The notes beneath the pieces are model-generated. The model made no database searches. It was given only the letters and a program-made list of their open reading frames with translations, and was not told the DNA's origin. A DNA stretch of 64,000 nt, taken from the NCBI GenBank assembly GCA_035235625.1, contig CP141148.1:18353057-18417056 (forward strand). Direction: 5' to 3'. Numbering within the stretch: position 1 is the first letter of the stretch; each line of letters begins with the position of its first letter. This DNA comes from Saururus chinensis. Taxonomy: Eukaryota; Streptophyta; Magnoliopsida; Piperales; Saururaceae. The position numbers and the translations under genes are program-made. Positions 12,426 through 24,910 of the stretch are shown piece by piece.

Positions 12426-13732
12426 TCACTCTTAGTACACTACCATCCTGGCAGAACGAAGATGTACCGAGATTTGCAACGTGGGTTCTAGTGGAACAAC
12501 ATAAAGAAAGACATTGGGGAGTGAGTTTCTAGATGCTTGACATGTCAGCATGTCGACGCAAAACATCAAAGACTGTTAAGACCCCTACAACCATTGGAGA
12601 TCCTAGAGTGGAAGTGGGAGCATATCATGATGGATTTTGTTGTGGGTTTACCTTATACTTAGAAGGGGCATGAGGCGATTTGGGTGATCGTGGACCGGTT
12701 AATGAAGTATGCTTATTTCCTGCCTCTTTGAAGAGAACACTCGCCTAATGAATTGGCACAACTTTATGTGGATGAGATCGTGACATTACATGGCGTATCC
12801 ATTTCCATTGTGTCTAATAGAGACAGCCGGTTCACTTCTCATTTTTGGCATGGGTTGCAAGAAGCTTTAGGTATGGCCTTAAAGTTTAGCACTATTTTTC
12901 ACCCTCAGACCGATGGTCAGTCAGAAAGGACCATTCAGACGCTAGAGGATATGTTGTGAGCTTGTGCCTTGGATTGGAAGAGTTCTTGGGATCGGCATTT
13001 GCCTCTGATTGAGTTTGCATACAATAACAACTATCACTCTAGCATTGAAATGGCACCATATGAGGCACTGTATGGAAGACCATGTTGGTCACCAACATGT
13101 TGGGATGATGTAGGAGAGCGAAAGTTGCTGAAGTCAAAGTTAATCCAGTAGTGCACAGACAAAGTGAAGTTAGCAAGGCAAAGACTTCAAACTGCACAAA
13201 GCCATTAGAAAAGCTATGGCGATCAGAAGTAGAAAGATCTTGAGTTTGAGGTTGGCGAACTTGTATTTTTGCATGTCTTCCCCTCAAAGGGAATTATGCG
13301 GTTTGGGGTAAGAGGAAAATTGAGTCCTCGTTATGTGGGTCCTTTCAAGATCCTGGAACAGATTGGACCAGTGGCTTAAAGAGTTGCCCTGCCACCTTAG
13401 CTCACTGGAGTTCATGAAGTCTTTCATGCATAGATGCTCCGAAAGTATGTACCCGACCCCTCCCATGTACTTGACTACACTCCTATGGAGCTTCGTCCTG
13501 ACATGACTTTTGAGGAGTGTCCGAGTCGGATTCTTGATAAAAAAGAACAGGTCTTGAGCACAAAGACCATTCTTTTAGTGAAGGTCTTATGGTAGTACCA
13601 TACTTTTGAGGAGGCGACTTGGGAAGTCAAGGCAGAGATGAGAGAGAAATACATTGAGTTGTTTGCTATGTAAGTTGTACTGTGTTGTTAACTGAGCAAT
13701 TTTGGGGACAAAATTTCCTAAGTGGGGAAGAA

Positions 13733-14219
13733 TGTAATGACCTGGATTATTCCGTAGTATCTACTTTTGTTTTTGTGCAAAAGAAAAATCAAGTTGTTCC
13801 TTATAATTAACTTTTTTTCCCATATATGTATGTTTATGTGGGGCTATGTTTCGAGCTTAAGAGTAAATGGAGAGGTTTTGCACGTATATTAAACCTTTGG
13901 TGTGAAGAAAGGGTTTCAACATGCAAAAAGGGGGTTTTCACCTAAATGCACCTTTGGCACATAAGTTGAGGCTTTGGTGCATAAAATAAAGCTTTGATGT
14001 GCGAAGGGAGGCTTTGGTTTGAAAAAGGCGGGCCCGAGGTGTTTATTGGAATTTAGGCGCATTAGAGAAGGCTTGGCACGTGTATGGGAGCGGCAACGCT
14101 TGAAAAAGGAAGCTTGGCATGTGATAAATTATAAAACATATAAATGAATAGTGGATCATGGATCGTGGCTTTTCAAACATTTATAGTTGAAAATGGTTTG
14201 AAAAACACAGGGCGTGACA
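13733..14219 (+). mobile_element. 3' LTR of the Tekay-like element
   Basis: It begins TGTAATGACCTGG after a purine-rich tract (GTGGGGAAGAA) and ends GGGCGTGACA. At about 487 bp it is far shorter than the 5' LTR region, so it appears internally reduced. It contains several short variants on GGCTTTGGTGC/GCTTTGATGT. Confidence 0.7.
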
Positions 14220-14529
14220 AATTTAGCTTAAGCATGGATATGATTATACATTTTTAGGCTTATCATGATGTTATACTTGTCTTGATACCATATTTCCATG
14301 TTTTCTTTGCATTTAATCCATGATTCCAGTAAGATATGACAATGATAAAATTATGGATGATTGCATATATAACATTGATTATAAGTTATTAATGTTTCAC
14401 ATGTTTTAGCTTAGGTATGAATATATACTACTATGCATGTACACTCTAATAGACTTATATAATTTTATTTGACACAAATGGACTATGTATTATGCACATA
14501 CGAACTAATTAGAGTATTCGAAACCCTTC
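14220..14529. other. AT-rich spacer between two Ty3 fossils
   Basis: About 310 bp of AT-rich sequence with no recognisable feature separates the 3' LTR at 14219 from the next pol fossil. Confidence 0.5.
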
Positions 14530-16930
14530 AATGTTTTGATCGGTGACGGGAAGCATCTCAGGAGTTCCAATGTTTGTGCTCAGGTCGCCCACTCCATCCA
14601 AGGCCATACCTTCATCACCGACCTCTTCTTGCTGCCCACGAAGGGGGTGGATGTGGTGTTAGGGGGTTCATTGGCTACAGGAGTTAGGGGACATGGTCTA
14701 GAACTTCAGAGATCTGGTCATGGACTTCAAGATTCAGAGACAGCGGGTTCAGCTTCAAGGCTCTCAGCTGCGCACCCTTCTCTCAGCCCAATCAGCGAGT
14801 TCTTTCTTCTGTTTTGCACCGCAAGGGTTCCTCCTGCATCAGCAAGCTACGGTTGAGGTGCATCAAGATGAGTTGCCTCCGGATCTTCTTGATTTATTGG
14901 CGAAACATAGGGATGTGTTTGCTGAGCCAAAGGGCCTCCCACCAATGCGGCCTCACGACCACCATGTCTCTATCATCCCCGGGGCATTTCCTGCCAATGC
15001 CCGCCCTTACTGTTATCTTCACATCCAGAAGGCGGAGATAGAGCGCCTCGTCACTGACATGCTTTAGTCCAGTATTGTTCGCCCTAGCACAAGCCCCTTC
15101 TCCTCTCCTGTGTTGCTACTTCGTAAGAATGACAACACTTGGTGATTTTGTGTTGACTATCAGGCCTTGAATGCTATCTCCATCAAGGATAAGTACCTCA
15201 TTCCTATGATTGAGGAGATTCTGGACGAGTTGGCTGGTGCGACATTCTTTAGTAAACTCGATCTTCGATCGGGTTACCATCAGATTCTGCTACAGCCTAC
15301 TGATGTGCACAAGACCGCCTTCCGAACTCATGACTGCCATTTCAAGTTCCCTGTCATTCTGTTCGGGCTGACCAATGCCCCCTCCACCTTCCAGAGCCTC
15401 ATGAATGATCTCTTTAGGCCCTTCCTCCATCGCTTCCTCTTGGTCTTCTTTGACAACATCCTTGTCTACAGCAAGTCCTGGGTGAACCACTTGGAGCAGG
15501 TCAAGTCTGTCTTCTCTGTTCTGAGAGATAACTCCTTATTTCTTAAGCGTTTGAAGTATTCTTTTGGCAGCCCACAGGTTGATTATTTGGGACACATCAT
15601 CTATCGGGATGGGGTCACCACAGGCCCATCGAAGGTGGCCGCTATGCTCTCTTGGCCACCACCCACCTGTGTTTGTGCCTTATGAGGTTTTTTGGGCCTC
15701 ACTGGCTACTATCTGAGGTTCATCAGCCGGTATAGCAAGATTTCTCAGCCCCTTACAAAGCTTCTGAAGAAGGGGGCATTCAGTTGGACTGAGGCAGCCT
15801 AAGCATCTTTTGACAAGCTGAAGCGGTCTATGGCATGGCCCCTATTCTTATTCTCCTAGGTTTCAGCCACCCTTTCGTGGTTGAAACAGATGCTTTAGAG
15901 ACGAGCCTAGGAGTGGTGCTGTTGCAAGACGAGTGCCCTATGGCCTACTTCAGTAAGGCTTTGGTTGGCCGCTCATTGTCCCTGTTTGTTTGCAAGAAGG
16001 AGATGCTCGCTATTGTTCTTGCCATCGACAAATGGCGACTTTACTTGCTTGGCCACTGGTTTCTGATCCACATTGACCATTAGCCCCTAAAGTACTTCCT
16101 TGAGCAGTGTGTGTCCACTCCAACACAACAGCGGTGGGTCAATAAGTTGCTTGGATATGATTATGAGGTTGTTTACAAGAAAGGGTTGGACAACACGGTG
16201 GTCGATGCTCTTTCTTGAAGCTCTACCGCTGGTTCTTGCCTGGCTCTTTCTACTCCATCTTACCCCTTCATTGCTGAGTTGAGATGGGCATATATTGAGG
16301 ATCCTCCAACACAAACCGTGATTATAGCTCTCCGGGCCGACCCAGCGGCTCGCCCCTTCTTTTTGTGGTGGGATAACCTTCTCTTTTGGAAGGACCACCT
16401 TTGGGTACCTGATTTTGATGATCTTCACCAGTACATTCTTTTCCACTTCCATAACACTCCAGTGGCCTGTCATGAAGGCTCATTCCACACCTATAAGAGG
16501 GTCAGCCAAAACTTTATGTGGAAGGGTATTCGGCAGGCGGTCCAGGAGTATGTTGCCGCTTGTGATGTATGTCAGAGAGCTAAGGCTGCCACGTCGTCCC
16601 TTGCCGTCTTGCTTCAGCCATTACACATTCTTGACAAGGTTTGGGAGGATGTTTCGATGCATTTCGTGGAGGCCTTGCCCGTGGTTCAAGGCAAGTCGGT
16701 GATTCTTGTGCTGGTAGATCAGTTGTCCAAGTATGCTCACTTTTGTGCTTTGGGCCACCCATTCACCACTAAGACAGTGGCATAGCTCTATGTGAGGGAG
16801 GCGGCTAAACTCCACGGTATGCCTCACACTATTGTATTTGACCATGATATGATCTTCATCTCTCAGTTTTGGCGGGAGTTATTCGCTTTACAGGGCACAT
16901 CATTTAAATGGTTACTCATTTGTACATGGT
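14530..16930 (+). mobile_element. Ty3/gypsy chromovirus-like pol fossil (second lineage)
   Basis: Parts: end of protease (FITDLFLLPTKGVDVVLG, near 14600), reverse transcriptase (about 14880-15700, FSKLDLRSGYHQILLQPTD), RNase H (about 15700-16200) and integrase with its zinc-binding and core regions (about 16270-16910). The reverse transcriptase differs clearly from the Tekay-like one, so this is another chromovirus-type lineage, perhaps Reina-like. Gag and both LTRs are missing, and it stops in integrase. It is broken (about half a dozen breaks visible, plus both ends lost). Confidence 0.8.
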
Positions 16931-17002
16931 TGATATCGACCTCTTTTGAATATAAATTGTTGGGATTCTAAATTTTAAATTTATATAAAAGTTAGATCTT
17001 AA

Positions 17003-19532
17003 CAAGTGATCAGGTGGAATATGTTGGGCACATCATTTCAGTTCACAATGTTTCTACTTACCCAGCAAAGGTGGGCATCATGCTCTCTTGGTTGTCCCCT
17101 TTATGAATCCAAATTTTATGGGGGGGTTTGGGTTTGACTAGCTATTCTTTTCATTTAATCAGCCATTATGGAACTAATGTTGCCCCCTCACTACCTTGCT
17201 AAAGAAGGGGGCTTTTCTTTGGATAGCAAAGGTTCAAGCTACCTTTAATAGGCTAAAACACTCCAGGGAAGCAGCCCATGCATTGGTGCTTCCTGACTTC
17301 TCACAGCCAGGAGTCATGGAGATGGATGCTTCATATGGCGCCTTGGGGCAATCCTCTTGTAGTAGAAGTGGCTCATTGCATTCTTCAGTAAGGCCATGTC
17401 TAGACACTCCCTCTCTTTGTCAACATATGAGAAGGAGATGCTCATCAATGTCCACGCCATGACTAAATGTCAGTCATACTTGTTGGGGTGCTACTTCCTT
17501 TTCAGCACTTACTACAAGCCATTGAAATATTTCCTCGAACAATAAGTTTCTACCCCTGCCTAGAAACATTAGGTTAGCAAGCTCCTGAGTTATGATTATG
17601 AGGCTGTGTATAAGAAGATGAGCAAGAATACCATAGCATATGTACTTTATTGTCGCTTCCTGGACAGCTCTTGCCTTTCCATCTCCATGGCCACCAATCT
17701 GCCACTTGCCTACATTTAGTAAGCATATGCAAATAATGCCAAGACCAGGGATATGACGGCTCACCTTTGGGTGCAGCTGTCTGCCTTACCTTTTTTTTGT
17801 TTTGTAGGATTGTATTCTCTTTTGGAAGGGCCACTTATGGGTGCCCATTGTGTCCAACTTGCGGCAAAGAATCTTCTCACACTTTCATGACACCCCCTTT
17901 ACTCGACATGAGGGTTCGCTCTACACTTATAAGCGGGTGACCCAGAGCTTCATGTAGCAAGAGAACAAGATGGTGGTCCAGCACTATGTGACCTCCTGTG
18001 ATGTGTGCCAATATGCCAAAGTTACCAACTTTACTCCTGCCCATCTGCTTCAGCTTCTTTCCACTCCCGATAGAGTATGAGAAGATGTTTCTATAGATTT
18101 TGTGGAAGTCTTACCTATTGTTTGGTGTAAATCAATGATCTTGGTGACCGTTGATCGGCTATCAAAGAACACACACCTTTGTGCCCTTGTTCACCCCTAC
18201 ACAGCAAAGACTCTAGTAGAGATGTATGTTTGTGAGGTAACTAAGCCTCATGGTAGAGATGTATGTTTGTGAGATAACTAAGCTTCATGGGATGCCTCGA
18301 ATGATTGTGTGGAACAGGGACAGTTTTTTATCTCAGTTTTGGCAAGTATTTTTTAATCTTCAGGGCAACAGTTTATATATGAACACCGCCTATCACACGT
18401 AGATAAATTATTAGATAGAGGTAGTTAATGCTGCCTCAAACTGTACTTGCATTGCTTTGCAAATGACTAGCCTTGACGTTGGCTCCATTTGCTTTGTTAG
18501 ACGGAGTAGTCCTACAACACAGCTTACAACAATGCAGCCAAGTTCACTCCTATCTTGGTCATGTATGGCAGACCACCTTCCACAATATTGGCTTATGTCC
18601 CTCAATGCTCCTCTATGGCTGAGGTAGATCACCTTCTCCATACTTATGATGAAGTTGTACACTGACTTAAGAGGAACCTTACTATTGTCCATAATCGAAT
18701 CAAACAAGTGTATGACAACAAGCACACCAAGCAGGAATTTCAGGTGGGTGATTTAGTTTATGTCTCTGTCTTGCCCCAGCACAAAACTACACTCTATCAT
18801 GCCAACCATTCCAAGCTGGTGCACCATTTCCATCATCTCATGCTTGAGTGAGTTGGTCAGGTGGCTATCGCCTTGACCTTTTGGCTGGGTCTTTAGTTCA
18901 TCATGTTTTTTATGTCTCACGGTTACACCGACATGGATCCAACCCATCTCTTCACTATCCCCCCCCCCCTCGCCACTAGTTGTTCCTACTACCCCAGCTA
19001 CTCTAGTTCCCCACTTCTATTGTGGACAAGTAGCATGTTCATTGCTCAAGGAGGATTGTGACTGAGGTTCTCATAGCATGGAGTGAAAACTAGATGATGC
19101 AACATGGATATTAGAGGATGAGTTCCTTTTGTGCTTTCCTTCTTCGTCACCTTGAGGGTAAGGCAAAAGCGGAACATAGTGGAGTATTGTTTATGCATTG
19201 TTGGCCTTAACCACATATATCTCAGACTCCATTCATGCCACAAATTATACCTTGACAGTACTATCTTGCTTTCCTTTACTTAGAACATAGAAGTATGACA
19301 GTTATAGGTAATAAATGGTATAATCCTGATAGGCAAGCCCAGGCTGGCCTTGGGGCCACTTGGCATCTCCCAAGGGAGGCGTGCACCACTATTTGTCTTC
19401 GCCTTCGGCCTTTTGCTGAGATATTGAACCAGAACAATCTGTTCTTCTTTCTTCTTTGATCTTTCTTCTACAAGTCTCTCTTTCTTAACACGAAACTAGG
19501 TTCAGTATCGTGTCTTAACCTGAGACACAACA
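17003..19532 (+). mobile_element. Ty3/gypsy pol fossil, third copy, with a candidate 3' LTR
   Basis: It begins in the C-terminal part of reverse transcriptase and continues through RNase H (about 17195-17650), integrase (about 17810-18420) and a C-terminal region (about 18530-19160). It is related to the fossil at 14530-16930 but more decayed, with many breaks (over ten). CACCTTGAGGGTAAGG at 19151 matches the usual 3' signature of this group. A candidate 3' LTR follows at 19199-19532. The two pol fossils abut head-to-tail but overlap in gene content, so they are separate copies. Confidence 0.75.
19199..19532 (+). mobile_element. Candidate 3' LTR of the third copy
   Basis: It begins TGTTGGCC shortly after the 3' signature and ends GACACAACA, with a CT-rich stretch before the end. 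About 334 bp. No partner LTR was found in the window, so the boundaries rest on TG...CA and position only. Confidence 0.45.
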
Positions 19533-21130
19533 AGAGATAATAACTTTTTGTTTAGCATTGTAAACATTTGGATGCAATACGAAATAATTCCGAAAAAGAA
19601 GGTTCTATATAGGTTTTTAGGTACAACCCAAGTGTGTTATTGTTTTTTGTTTCCCCATCATAGTGATATGCGCAATTAAAAAGTTCCATTAGAAAAGACT
19701 ACGTTCATCACAATAAGCCTTTTGGAATATTTCTATAGTAAAGCTGAGTCGTGCAGGCAGCATCAATTCTCCCGATGACAGCGAAATCTCCCCCTTGGAG
19801 GAACAGCTTCTTGTCAACAGTGATGGTACAATACACTAATTAAACCATGTTAGAGGATCACCTTTCTTCTTGGTCGTTGTTAATACATGATTTGGCGATG
19901 ATTGACACTTGGCCAATTCAATCCCTCGATTGGAGAAAGAAAGTATATACTAGATTATACTTCGAGGTTGGGCTCGAAAAAGATGTAGGAAGGATGTTAT
20001 TTTAATTGGTAGAAGCAATCTGCTTCACGTGGGCTTGACCAATCAAGAAAGAGGACTTTGAACCCACTGACCAAATACTAAGGATTTCTTTGTCACGGGA
20101 CAGTTAACCCAAGCACTATATATTGGGCAACTTATTTAATCCTAATTAAAGAAGGCTGTGTTGCCAAAGTACTATCGGAGTCAGTAGCTAATATTCTAAT
20201 CAGTATCCTATGTATGGTAATATGTGTATTAAAGTTAATCTCTTTTTCGTCCTGTGTGTAAACACTTACGCCTTTAGATTAATGGGCTAAGTTCGATAAA
20301 GCTGGGAAAAGAATACTCTCATTTGTTGGTTGGTGAGTTGGTGAGATCTTCAGTCATCTCAACCAATCGTGCTATGTGTCAGAAAAATGAGAATATATAA
20401 TTGAGCTAATTTGGGGGAGAGATCCATACTTAGGGGTACCTATAATTTTGTTGCAAAAATTGACTATGAACGATGGATCTAGGAAGCCTCTAGGGATTTG
20501 GGATGCTAAAAAAGGCTTGCTCTTATATATATTCTTTTGTAATGCTTTTGTTCTATTCGGAGATTCCGCTAGAGTTTTAGTGTTCCATAGTGAACTTTTG
20601 GAGAACTGTTGATAAATTTTCTTGTGTATTAGAGAGGACGTAGATAAGTGATTTCAAGGGTTTTGTTTGTGGCTATTTGATAACTTCTTGTATTACATTT
20701 GTTATTAGTAGAGCTTGCTTTTGAGTGGAGTTTGCTATTTGTCCAGCCACATCAAATTATTTATCCTACACTTGATTTGTTACATTGGGGGAAGGCGTGA
20801 GGTCCAACTTGTGCTACTGCTTGACCCACTAAACTCACGTATGTGTGGGACACTCATAGGCAACGAATTCCCAATACAAGACTACCTCCTATCCTACTCT
20901 ACAACCCCGACTATTTTGTTTACTTCAGTCTAAAGCAGCATCAGCTCTTGACCAGTACAGTACTGTATAATCGTTCTACAGCTTAATGACCATCTATCAT
21001 GCAGGCGTGCCTGGTATTGACTAGAAGGTCCCATATGTGAGACAATGTGGTCCATGGGTACTTATAAAAGTGTCTCACAAAAGTATCCTATGTTGTCTTA
21101 GTCACGAGTCCTATCATTTAATAAAAAAAT
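19533..21130. other. Non-genic stretch
   Basis: About 1.6 kb with no coding exon, RNA gene or repeat structure that I can support. Base composition is ordinary for plant intergenic DNA. Confidence 0.5.
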
Positions 21131-21137
21131 AAAAAAA

Positions 21138-21240
21138 ACTCCTTTATCCTATATTAATAGCTTTATATTTTTTTAAAAATAAATTAAGTTTTGTTAATTT
21201 AATTTAAAAAGTAAATAAATTAATATGGGATAAAATAAGT
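21138..21240. repeat. Small Stowaway-like inverted-repeat element
   Basis: The left arm (ACTCCTTTATCCTATATTAA) and right arm (TTAATATGGGATAAAATAAG) are inverted copies over about 25 bp, with an AT-rich centre. Size and CTCC/GGAT ends fit plant Tc1/mariner-type MITEs. Confidence 0.6.
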
Positions 21241-21249
21241 AAGATTTTT

Positions 21250-21840
21250 TTAAAATAATTATTAATATAAAATAGAAGGTTTATTATATTATAACAAAAT
21301 TTTAGGTTAATAGTTAATATATAACATTTTAAATTTTAAAATAATCCAAGCAAATAGACAAGTTGGTGGCTCAAAAGTAGGAAAGCCCCAAATTAGTAAA
21401 CTATATTTTTGTGCGGCGATAGGACTGGCTCTGGTACTTGGTTGAATGAAGGAACGGCAAGCTCTTCGTAACTTAGATGAATGTAAACAAGAAGTCAGCC
21501 TTGTAAATGATTGTATATATTACTACATAATGCCAGAATTGACTGCAAATATTTCTGTCATATTTCAGTTCCACTCACGTCTTACCGTGGAATTAATATC
21601 GCCTAAGCTGAGCACACAGGTCTATGAAGTACTCATGTTGATCAATAAACGAAAAGATATTTGGAGTCACGGATTATGATTAGCAGGAAGGATCTCAAGT
21701 CAAGTGGCCACCCAAAAGGTCATATTAGTGTAGTTATAAAGAGTGTTTTTCATATTACCTAGTTGGATATATAAATATTTTATGTTTTTTGGATTTTAAC
21801 ACTTAATTTTATATGACCTAATTTGGGACAAATATACCTG
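21250..21840. other. Non-genic AT-rich stretch
   Basis: An open frame of 77 codons (21446-21679) is present but resembles nothing I know and has no splice or promoter context. I see no other feature. Confidence 0.4.
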
Positions 21841-22069
21841 TAGGTCACAAATAAACTCATACCCAGGTTCTTATCTCATTATTGGTGATGAATCACCGAC
21901 GATGGTATAGATTTGTATGAGCAAAATTAAAATATATTAGATAACATTACAATATTATTCCAATACAATCGGATTTAAATATAGTTCTACTTAACGGCTA
22001 TTTTATGCATCAAGCATCACATCATATATATTAAAATACATATAACTTTATATCCGAATAAATCATTTG

Positions 22070-22410
22070 GAGCATGATGAAAATCTTATAAATCATCAAA
22101 GTTGAAGCCAATAAATCAGTAGAATCATACATCTTACTCTATCACATAGCGGAGCATAACACGCAACTAAAACAAATTGGATCATATCAAATCTCATTAA
22201 ATCATATCAATTTCCATCTGACCATAATGGATCGTAACATATCGGAGCATATTAAATGAAAACATAGTATTTCATAGCAGATCATATCAAAACAGAACAT
22301 TTCAAAACAGATCGGATCAAAACAAAACATATTAAAGCAGATCGAATCAGAACATATCAAGATCCATTAGATCATAGCAAATTATATATCTTAATTAGTA
22401 TATTAATAAT
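22070..22410 (+). repeat. Degenerate short-unit array
   Basis: More than ten loose repeats of an A-rich word such as AGATCATATCAAAACA, AGATCGGATCAAAACA and AACATATC. The units vary in length (about 11-25 bp), so this is an old, diverged array. Confidence 0.7.
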
Positions 22411-22594
22411 ACTAAGTAAGATGTGCATGCATATAAATCATATTAAATAAAAAAATCACAAAAGCTTACTCCCCTGCAGTTCTGGAAGTCACAGCATTTG
22501 GAGTTGCTCGTTTCTTTAGGGCATCCTCCTTTTTAGATCTAAAGACAGTAGGCAGAACTTCCTCTTGCTCTGGAATGTTTTTCTCATTACGTTT

Positions 22595-22985
22595 GAAAGC
22601 GACGGACATACACTCCCTTTAACTCAAGACATTTCACTCATTGTGGCCCGAAGGTGATAGACATAATCTCCCCTTAATCTAAGGCACTTTACACTTCCCA
22701 TGCACATAGGCGGTAGATAGAACCTCCCCTACCCAGAGACACTTTTCTTTCAACACGCCCATAGGTGATAGACAGACCTTCCCCTTACCCAAAGACTCTT
22801 TTCTCTTTCCGTACCTATAATTTGTAGACAAAACCTCCCTTTAACTTGGGGATATTTCTCTCATTGCATGGCCCTTAGGTGAAGAATGAAGTCTCCCCTA
22901 CTCGGGGCCACTTCCCTCATTGTGGCCCGACAACAGAGGACACAACCACCTTTTTCTCCAAGCTACTTTTCTCTCTTTAGGGCTC
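22595..22985 (+). repeat. 56-bp minisatellite, about seven units
   Basis: Units start near 22601, 22651, 22707, 22763, 22819, 22877 and 22937. Each has GGTGATAGACA-like sequence, then CTCCCCTTA, a ~10-base variable word and CACTTTTCTCTTTCC, then CCCATA. Unit length is 55-60 bp and units differ at many sites. Confidence 0.85.
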
Positions 22986-23659
22986 AAGGGAACTCGAGGA
23001 ATGGATGCTTTTATTGGGTAATACATGTTCGAATTAGCTAAGAATGTTTTTTGAACAAACAAAAACGGACTCAAAACGACCCCGAAAACTCCTCTGGAAG
23101 TTTGGGTGGAAATCGAAATTAATAGTTTAAGGCATGTGAGCATATAATGGAAAAGGCATACACACACACAAATGCGTGCCACGTGTAGGGCACCCATTGG
23201 GCCGCGTCATGTGGTCGGTGCAGCGGATGCGCCCGGCGATGCCCCTCGTTTGTGGCAAGTTATTGGCTCGGCTCGCTGATGTCATATATTCCATATTTTT
23301 TTAATATTTTATTCAAATACAATTCCAACTTCAAAATACAATAACTTCTTATCCTAAAGTCGGAATTGCGTGTTCTTGGTACCGATAGACTTTTATTGAC
23401 AAGCCCTCTGAAACTAGACCCTACATAGTAGGTTATTCCATACTTTTTAAGTGAGTCGTGCCCATGTGGCATGCTTCCCGAGGTTGTACTTTTGCTCCCG
23501 ACCTCCATTTTGCGTGTTCTTTGAATCATTATGCTCGTTGTTTCGTTCTCTACTCATATACTAAGATTTTATCCCTTGAAACCCCTTGAAATTTAACTAA
23601 AATTATATAATTACCCCTAACCCTTTGGGTTAAGCATGATCGGAACACGGGGTATTACA

Positions 23660-24910
23660 GCGGCATGGCACCTCTATCGCGTGCGGCTGCTATGGAACAA
23701 TCACTAGGGCATTGGGGAGGACTATCTAGAACCAAAGTATGTTTGAAGGTGGTGGAGATAGACGGATCTAGTGGTACACCGGCTATGGTCATCGATAGCG
23801 TTACTGACTAGAAAGAGACTGTCTTGACTGCCATAAAGCGGAGAAGTGGCTGGACAAAAGTGATAGGGAGAGCCATTGTGGTGGAATCCAACCCGGTCGT
23901 CATAGGTAGAATACCAAAACAATAGAGGGAATATCCAGTGATGGCAGAATCAGTCATCTCTCCCTTGTGGACCTTGTTGTGCATTGAGGTGGCTTGCTGG
24001 AATTAAGGAGGAACTGAACAATGGCGGACGACCGACTTTAACCTCCGTGCAAAACTCAAGGGCCAGTGAGGCAGAAGAAGCACTAGGCGGAGCTGAAGAT
24101 GAAGACCCTTCATTTGGTTTTGGGGACATTGTTGGAGGCACTTGAGGTGGCATTCAATGGGTGATGCAGAGGGTGATGGTCGGCAAGTTGCTAGACAAAG
24201 GTGGTCTGCGAGTCGCATCTACCAGTGAGCACAGCTAAGGATTCTTATTGGGCTTTCACAGCTGCAAGAACCACGCACTATGACTGTGCAACGGTCGTGA
24301 GCGTATCTAAGAGTTTTTGAAATTGCTCTACCCAACTGTCAATGTTTGTCTCTGCTCCAGGGTTTGGGTGTTCAGTTCACATTGGAGCTCTACAATGTCC
24401 GTCTGAAGGTGGGAGATGGCTGCATCTACGTGCTAGACAGTAGAACTACAACTTTCTTTTTGCATCCCATGGTGGCAATGAAGCAATAGTATAAGAATGG
24501 TACATTTTGATTCCAATGTTATAACCCCTAGGTCATAAGGGTGAAATTAATTAAGGAGAGAGTGTACTTAGGAAATGAGAAGATGTGGAAGAGAGTTAGG
24601 GAAAGGCAGAGATAAATTAAATTAATTGGACTAATGCTCAATAATTCATAACTAATCACTATAGAGGAGTATATAATTTATAGGTTTCAGCCTTCTCCAA
24701 CTAGGAAGCTAATTTATACTAGGAAAGCAAGAATAATAAGAATCCAATTTTTAATAAGTAAATATAAACTAGGAAAACAAACTTAAATTAGGGCATACTC
24801 ATATAACGAAAGATCTAATTTGGATTCATAATACTATGTAATTAACCCTTTAAAAATCGGGCTATAAACTAGGGCATACTTATATAATGATCTTAATTCG
24901 GAATATGTAA
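23660..24910 (-). mobile_element. LTR retrotransposon remnant, minus strand
   Basis: Read on the minus strand, an LTR-like segment (about 24910 down to 24519) ends GGGGTTATAACA and is followed by a primer-site-like TTGGAATCAAAATG. A GC-rich interior then continues to about 23660. The interior contains a short Ser/Pro-rich gag-like frame (24153-23950). No pol domains follow. It is a truncated and broken fossil of uncertain superfamily, probably Ty3/gypsy. Confidence 0.5.

Larger units (their letters stand above)
3830..14219 (+). mobile_element. Ty3/gypsy chromovirus fossil, Tekay/Del-like, with a nested insertion
   Basis: Parts in order: a 5' LTR region ending at 6614 (GGGTGTGACA); a tRNA-Met-type primer binding site at 6617 (TGGTATAAGAGCC); gag from about 6765 with a CCHC zinc knuckle near 7876-7917; protease about 7980-8395; reverse transcriptase about 8520-9270; RNase H about 9270-9800; integrase about 9960-13150, interrupted by another LTR element; a C-terminal chromodomain-like tail about 13500-13680; a polypurine tract at about 13719-13732; and the 3' LTR. 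The protein signatures and GGGGACAAAATTTCC before the 3' LTR fit the Tekay/Del lineage. It is broken many times over (a dozen or more breaks) and looks old. The start of the 5' LTR is uncertain. Confidence 0.85.
21841..23659 (+). mobile_element. LTR-like region with internal minisatellites (solo LTR candidate)
   Basis: The right edge reads CGGAACACGGGGTATTACA, a typical 3' end of large plant Ty3/gypsy LTRs. The word GGGGTCGTTTTGAGTCCG is present in reverse-complement-like form near 23065-23085. Two tandem arrays lie inside. No coding domains are attached and the left end is not defined, so a solo or truncated LTR is the best reading. Confidence 0.4.

Noticed and set aside
7134-13151. Separate open frames in the Tekay-like region as individual host genes
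   Set aside because: All belong to one Ty3/gypsy fossil by domain order and are not host genes.
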